From an uncultured Eubacteriales bacterium (lineage in GTDB: Bacteria; Bacillota; Clostridia; Oscillospirales; Oscillospiraceae), in the NCBI GenBank assembly GCA_900547405.1, contig URGL01000017.1, positions 1 to 40,645 of the forward strand: a DNA stretch of 40,645 nucleotides. The letters are read 5' to 3'. The position numbers were made by a program, and so were the translations under genes. Of this stretch, positions 38,533 through 40,645 are shown in pieces (position 1 is the first letter of the stretch; the number at the start of each line of letters is the position of its first letter). A model generated the notes under the pieces. That model was not told where the DNA came from. It did no database searches and saw nothing but the letters and a program-made list of their open reading frames with translations.

Positions 38533-38562
38533 GCCCCGCGTCTTCCTGCAGGAAAACGCGGG
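38533..38562 (-). terminator. Hairpin after dnaJ
   Basis: CCCCGCGT-TTTCCTGCAGGAA-GACGCGGGG on the minus strand, 20 bases after the dnaJ stop codon, followed by CATGGTTTTT. The stem continues through TTCCTGCAGGAA, so it is nearly a full palindrome. Confidence 0.6.
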
Positions 38563-38582
38563 GTTGAGGAAAACATAATAGG

Positions 38583-39722
38583 TCATTCAAAGAGCTTATC
38601 AAAAAAGCTCCGGCCTTTTGGGGAATTGTTTTTTTCCAGGGAGCCGTCCAGCTTACGCAGCAGCTCCTTTTGCTCCCGGGTCAGCTTGGTGGGGGTCTCT
38701 ACCACCACGGTGAAACGGAGATCGCCCCGGCGGCGGGAGTTGTTGAGCTCCGGGATACCCTTATCCCGGATGACGAACTCCTTGCCGGTCTGGGTGCCCT
38801 CCGGGATGGTGTAGGGCACATTGCCCTCCAGGGTAGGCACCTGAATTTCAGCGCCCAGGGCCGCCTGGGTGAAGCTGATGGGCACGGCGCAGCGAATATC
38901 GTAGCCGTCCCGGACAAAGGTCTCGTGGGCCCTCACCCGGACCTCTACCAGCAGGTCTCCGTTGGGGCCGCCGTTGGCTCCTACGCAGCCCTCGCTCCGG
39001 ACCCGCAGGGTCTGACCGTTGTCGATACCGGCAGGCACTGTGACCTTGACCCGGTTGTTCTTGCGGACCTTGCCCTTGCCCTTGCAGGTGCTGCAGGGGG
39101 TCTTGATGATCTTGCCCCGGCCGCCGCACTGGCTGCAGGTGGTAGCCGTCTGCATCCGCATACCCATAAAGCTCTGGACCACCTGCTCCTGGCCGGTGCC
39201 ATGGCAGCGAGAACAGGTCTCGATCTGCCCGTCGGCAGAGCCGGTGCCGTGGCAGGTAGGACAATTTTCAATTCTGGGGGCACTGACCTCCTTTTCGCAG
39301 CCGAAGGCCGCCTCTTCAAAGGTCAGCTCCAGCCGGGCCATGACATTCTCGCCCCGGCGGGGGGCGTTCTGGCTGGCGCTCCGGGAGGACGTGCCGCCGC
39401 CGAAGAAGTCTCCGAAAATGTCTCCGAAGTCAAAACCGGCACCGCCAAAACCGCCGCCGAAGCCGCCGCCGGCATTGGGGTTAAAGTTGGGGTCCACACC
39501 GGCGAAGCCGTAGGAATCGTACCGGGACCGCTTGTCGGCATCGGACAGGACCTCATAGGCCTCCCCTACCTCCTTGAACTTCTCCTCGGCAGACTTGTCG
39601 CCGGGGTTCCGGTCCGGATGGTATTTCATTGCCAGCTTCCGGTATGCCTTCTTAATGTCATCGGCGCTGGCGCTTTTGTCCACGCCCAGCACCTGATAAT
39701 AGTCTCGTTTATTTTCAGCCAC
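38583..39722 (-). CDS. dnaJ: Chaperone protein DnaJ
   Basis: Hsp40 co-chaperone that stimulates DnaK ATPase and delivers unfolded proteins. The protein is 379 aa, full type I. The J domain has KYHPDRNPGDK (HPD, about residues 33-35). The Gly/Phe-rich linker (about 77-112) has repeated GGGFGG. Four zinc motifs CPTCHGTG, CSRCHGTG, CSQCGGRG and CSTCKGKG lie at about residues 146-210. The C-terminal substrate domains follow. It is encoded 66 bases after dnaK on the same strand, with GAGGTG before the ATG. Confidence 0.97.
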   Translation of the reverse strand: MAENKRDYYQVLGVDKSASADDIKKAYRKLAMKYHPDRNPGDKSAEEKFKEVGEAYEVLSDADKRSRYDSYGFAGVDPNFNPNAGGGFGGGFGGAGFDFGDIFGDFFGGGTSSRSASQNAPRRGENVMARLELTFEEAAFGCEKEVSAPRIENCPTCHGTGSADGQIETCSRCHGTGQEQVVQSFMGMRMQTATTCSQCGGRGKIIKTPCSTCKGKGKVRKNNRVKVTVPAGIDNGQTLRVRSEGCVGANGGPNGDLLVEVRVRAHETFVRDGYDIRCAVPISFTQAALGAEIQVPTLEGNVPYTIPEGTQTGKEFVIRDKGIPELNNSRRRGDLRFTVVVETPTKLTREQKELLRKLDGSLEKNNSPKGRSFFDKLFE

Positions 39723-39749
39723 AGTTTTTCACCTCGATAAACAGCACAG

Positions 39750-39776
39750 GGAGGGGCGGCGTTGGGGCCGCCCCTC
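39750..39776 (-). terminator. Hairpin between dnaK and dnaJ
   Basis: GGGGCGGC and GCCGCCCC flank a six-base loop (GTTGGG on the plus strand) at 39754-39775. There is no T run on the coding strand, so it is more likely a processing or stability element that sets different dnaK and dnaJ levels. Confidence 0.5.
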
Positions 39777-39788
39777 GAAGTCTCTTTA

Positions 39789-40645
39789 TTAGTCCACAGT
39801 CTCGTAGTCCGCGTCGACCACGCCGTCGTCGCCGGGCTTATTGCCGCCCTGGGCTCCGGCCTGAGGACCGCCGGCCTGGCCCTGAGGACCGGCCTGCTGG
39901 TACAGCTTCTCGGACACGGCATAGAAAGCCTTCTGGACCTCGTCGGTAGCGGCCTTGATGGCCTCCACATCGGTGCCCTTGTTGACTTCCTTCAGGTGAT
40001 CCACAGCGGACTGGATCTTTGCCTTCTCGTCGGCAGAGATCTTGTCGCCCAGCTCACCCAGAGTCTTCTCGGTCTGATAGGCCACCTGATCGGCAGCGTT
40101 GTGAGCATCCACCTCGTCCTTCCGGGCCTTATCCTCGGCGGCGTACTGCTCCGCCTCGTGAACGGCCTTGTCGATGTCTTCCTTGCTCAGGTTGGTGGAA
40201 GCGGTGATGGAGATCTGCTGCTCCTTGCCGGTGCCCAGATCCTTAGCGGAAACCTTCACAATGCCGTTGGCATCGATATCGAAGGTAACCTCGATCTGAG
40301 GCACGCCACGGGGAGCGGGGGCAATGCCGGTCAGCTGGAAGCGGCCCAGGGTCTTGTTGCCCGCGGCCATTTCCCGCTCGCCCTGGAGGACATGGACCTC
40401 AACGGAGGTCTGGCCGTCCGCGGCGGTGGAGAAGACCTGGCTCTTGTGGGTAGGAATGGTGGTGTTGCGCTCAATGATCTTGGTGCAGACGCCGCCCAGA
40501 GTCTCAATGCCGAGGCTCAGCGGGGTGACATCCAGCAGCAGCAGACCCTTGACGTCGCCCTGCAGGACGCCGCCCTGAATGGCAGCACCGACAGCCACGC
40601 ACTCATCGGGGTTGATGCCCTTGAAGGGCTCGCAGTTCAGTTCCT
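39789..40645 (-). CDS. dnaK: Chaperone protein DnaK, C-terminal part
   Basis: Hsp70 chaperone. About 285 C-terminal codons are visible; the 5' end lies beyond the window. The end of the ATPase domain shows INPDECVAVGAAIQGGVL. The linker LLLLDVTPLSLGIET and the substrate-binding domain follow (TTIPTHKSQVFSTAADGQ, VLQGEREMAAGNKTLGRF). The helical lid follows from SKEDIDKAVHEAEQYAAED. The tail is Gly/Gln/Pro-rich and ends DDGVVDADYETVD, a usual bacterial DnaK terminus. It is upstream of dnaJ in one operon; grpE and hrcA, if present, are outside. Confidence 0.96.
   Translation of the reverse strand, partial: ELNCEPFKGINPDECVAVGAAIQGGVLQGDVKGLLLLDVTPLSLGIETLGGVCTKIIERNTTIPTHKSQVFSTAADGQTSVEVHVLQGEREMAAGNKTLGRFQLTGIAPAPRGVPQIEVTFDIDANGIVKVSAKDLGTGKEQQISITASTNLSKEDIDKAVHEAEQYAAEDKARKDEVDAHNAADQVAYQTEKTLGELGDKISADEKAKIQSAVDHLKEVNKGTDVEAIKAATDEVQKAFYAVSEKLYQQAGPQGQAGGPQAGAQGGNKPGDDGVVDADYETVD

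Noticed and set aside
38670..39740. Plus-strand open frame of about 356 codons
   Set aside because: Complement of dnaJ; Gly/Ala-rich shadow without recognisable domain.

Overview
The window reads as a chromosomal segment of a Gram-positive, anaerobic, gut-type Clostridia, most like the Oscillospiraceae. The basis is mixed. There are strong AGGAGG-type ribosome binding sites, RNase Y, an ATP-type PEP carboxykinase, a pyrophosphate-type phosphofructokinase, lipoproteins with Thr/Ala/Pro/Glu-rich linkers, a tiny Cys/Gly/Asn-rich membrane protein, and a CCTTCCCC/GGGGAAGG hairpin repeat of a kind I associate with that family. Coding DNA is GC-rich and the main intergenic promoters are AT-rich. I see no rRNA, tRNA, CRISPR array, prophage or insertion sequence.

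Layout, left to right. 1-249: start of pckA, leaving the window. 250-2430: a possible small RNA, then a degenerate ADP-ribosylglycohydrolase flanked by hairpin repeat units. 2430-6604: a MATE exporter, a three-gene NitT/TauT-type ABC importer and a DUF1292 protein. 6605-8041: an AAA/DUF4143 ATPase whose promoter lies between two copies of an inverted repeat. 8058-10808: fumC, a small acidic membrane protein and gluQRS. 10888-18332: an accessory-looking block with a four-gene operon (cysteine desulfidase-like enzyme, two membrane proteins, opine dehydrogenase-like enzyme), a FliB-like lysine methylase, a GntR/FadR regulator and a divergent MFS transporter. 18475-20660: an orphan OmpR-type response regulator, a 47-residue Cys-rich protein, a lipoprotein and an ArsR-type sensor. 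20770-33449: a divergent eleven-gene catabolic locus. 33554-40645: an HPr-like protein, mtaB, a YitT-like membrane protein, rny, a lone cobI/cbiL-type methyltransferase, dnaJ and the 3' part of dnaK.

The most interesting region is 20770-33449. The minus-strand operon runs from a cytoplasmic DUF4838 glycosidase-like protein through a ROK regulator, a NagB-like deaminase, class II aldolase, PPi-type phosphofructokinase and a triosephosphate isomerase paralogue to a LarA-family racemase. The divergent plus-strand operon encodes a NitT/TauT-type ABC importer and NagA. Together they resemble a self-contained amino-sugar-to-triose pathway with its own lower-glycolysis paralogues. The importer class is unusual for a sugar, and NagB, the isomerase and the ROK protein all have altered key residues. 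The control region holds a perfect 8+7+8 palindrome centred on one promoter and a structured leader on the other side.

The second candidate is the 10888-14783 operon, probably controlled by the GntR protein at 16368-17030. Near-identical TTGT(A/C)AGAC sites and a shared TAATATCGT word occur at its promoter and at the MFS promoter. All functions are inferred from sequence reading only; no database search was run.
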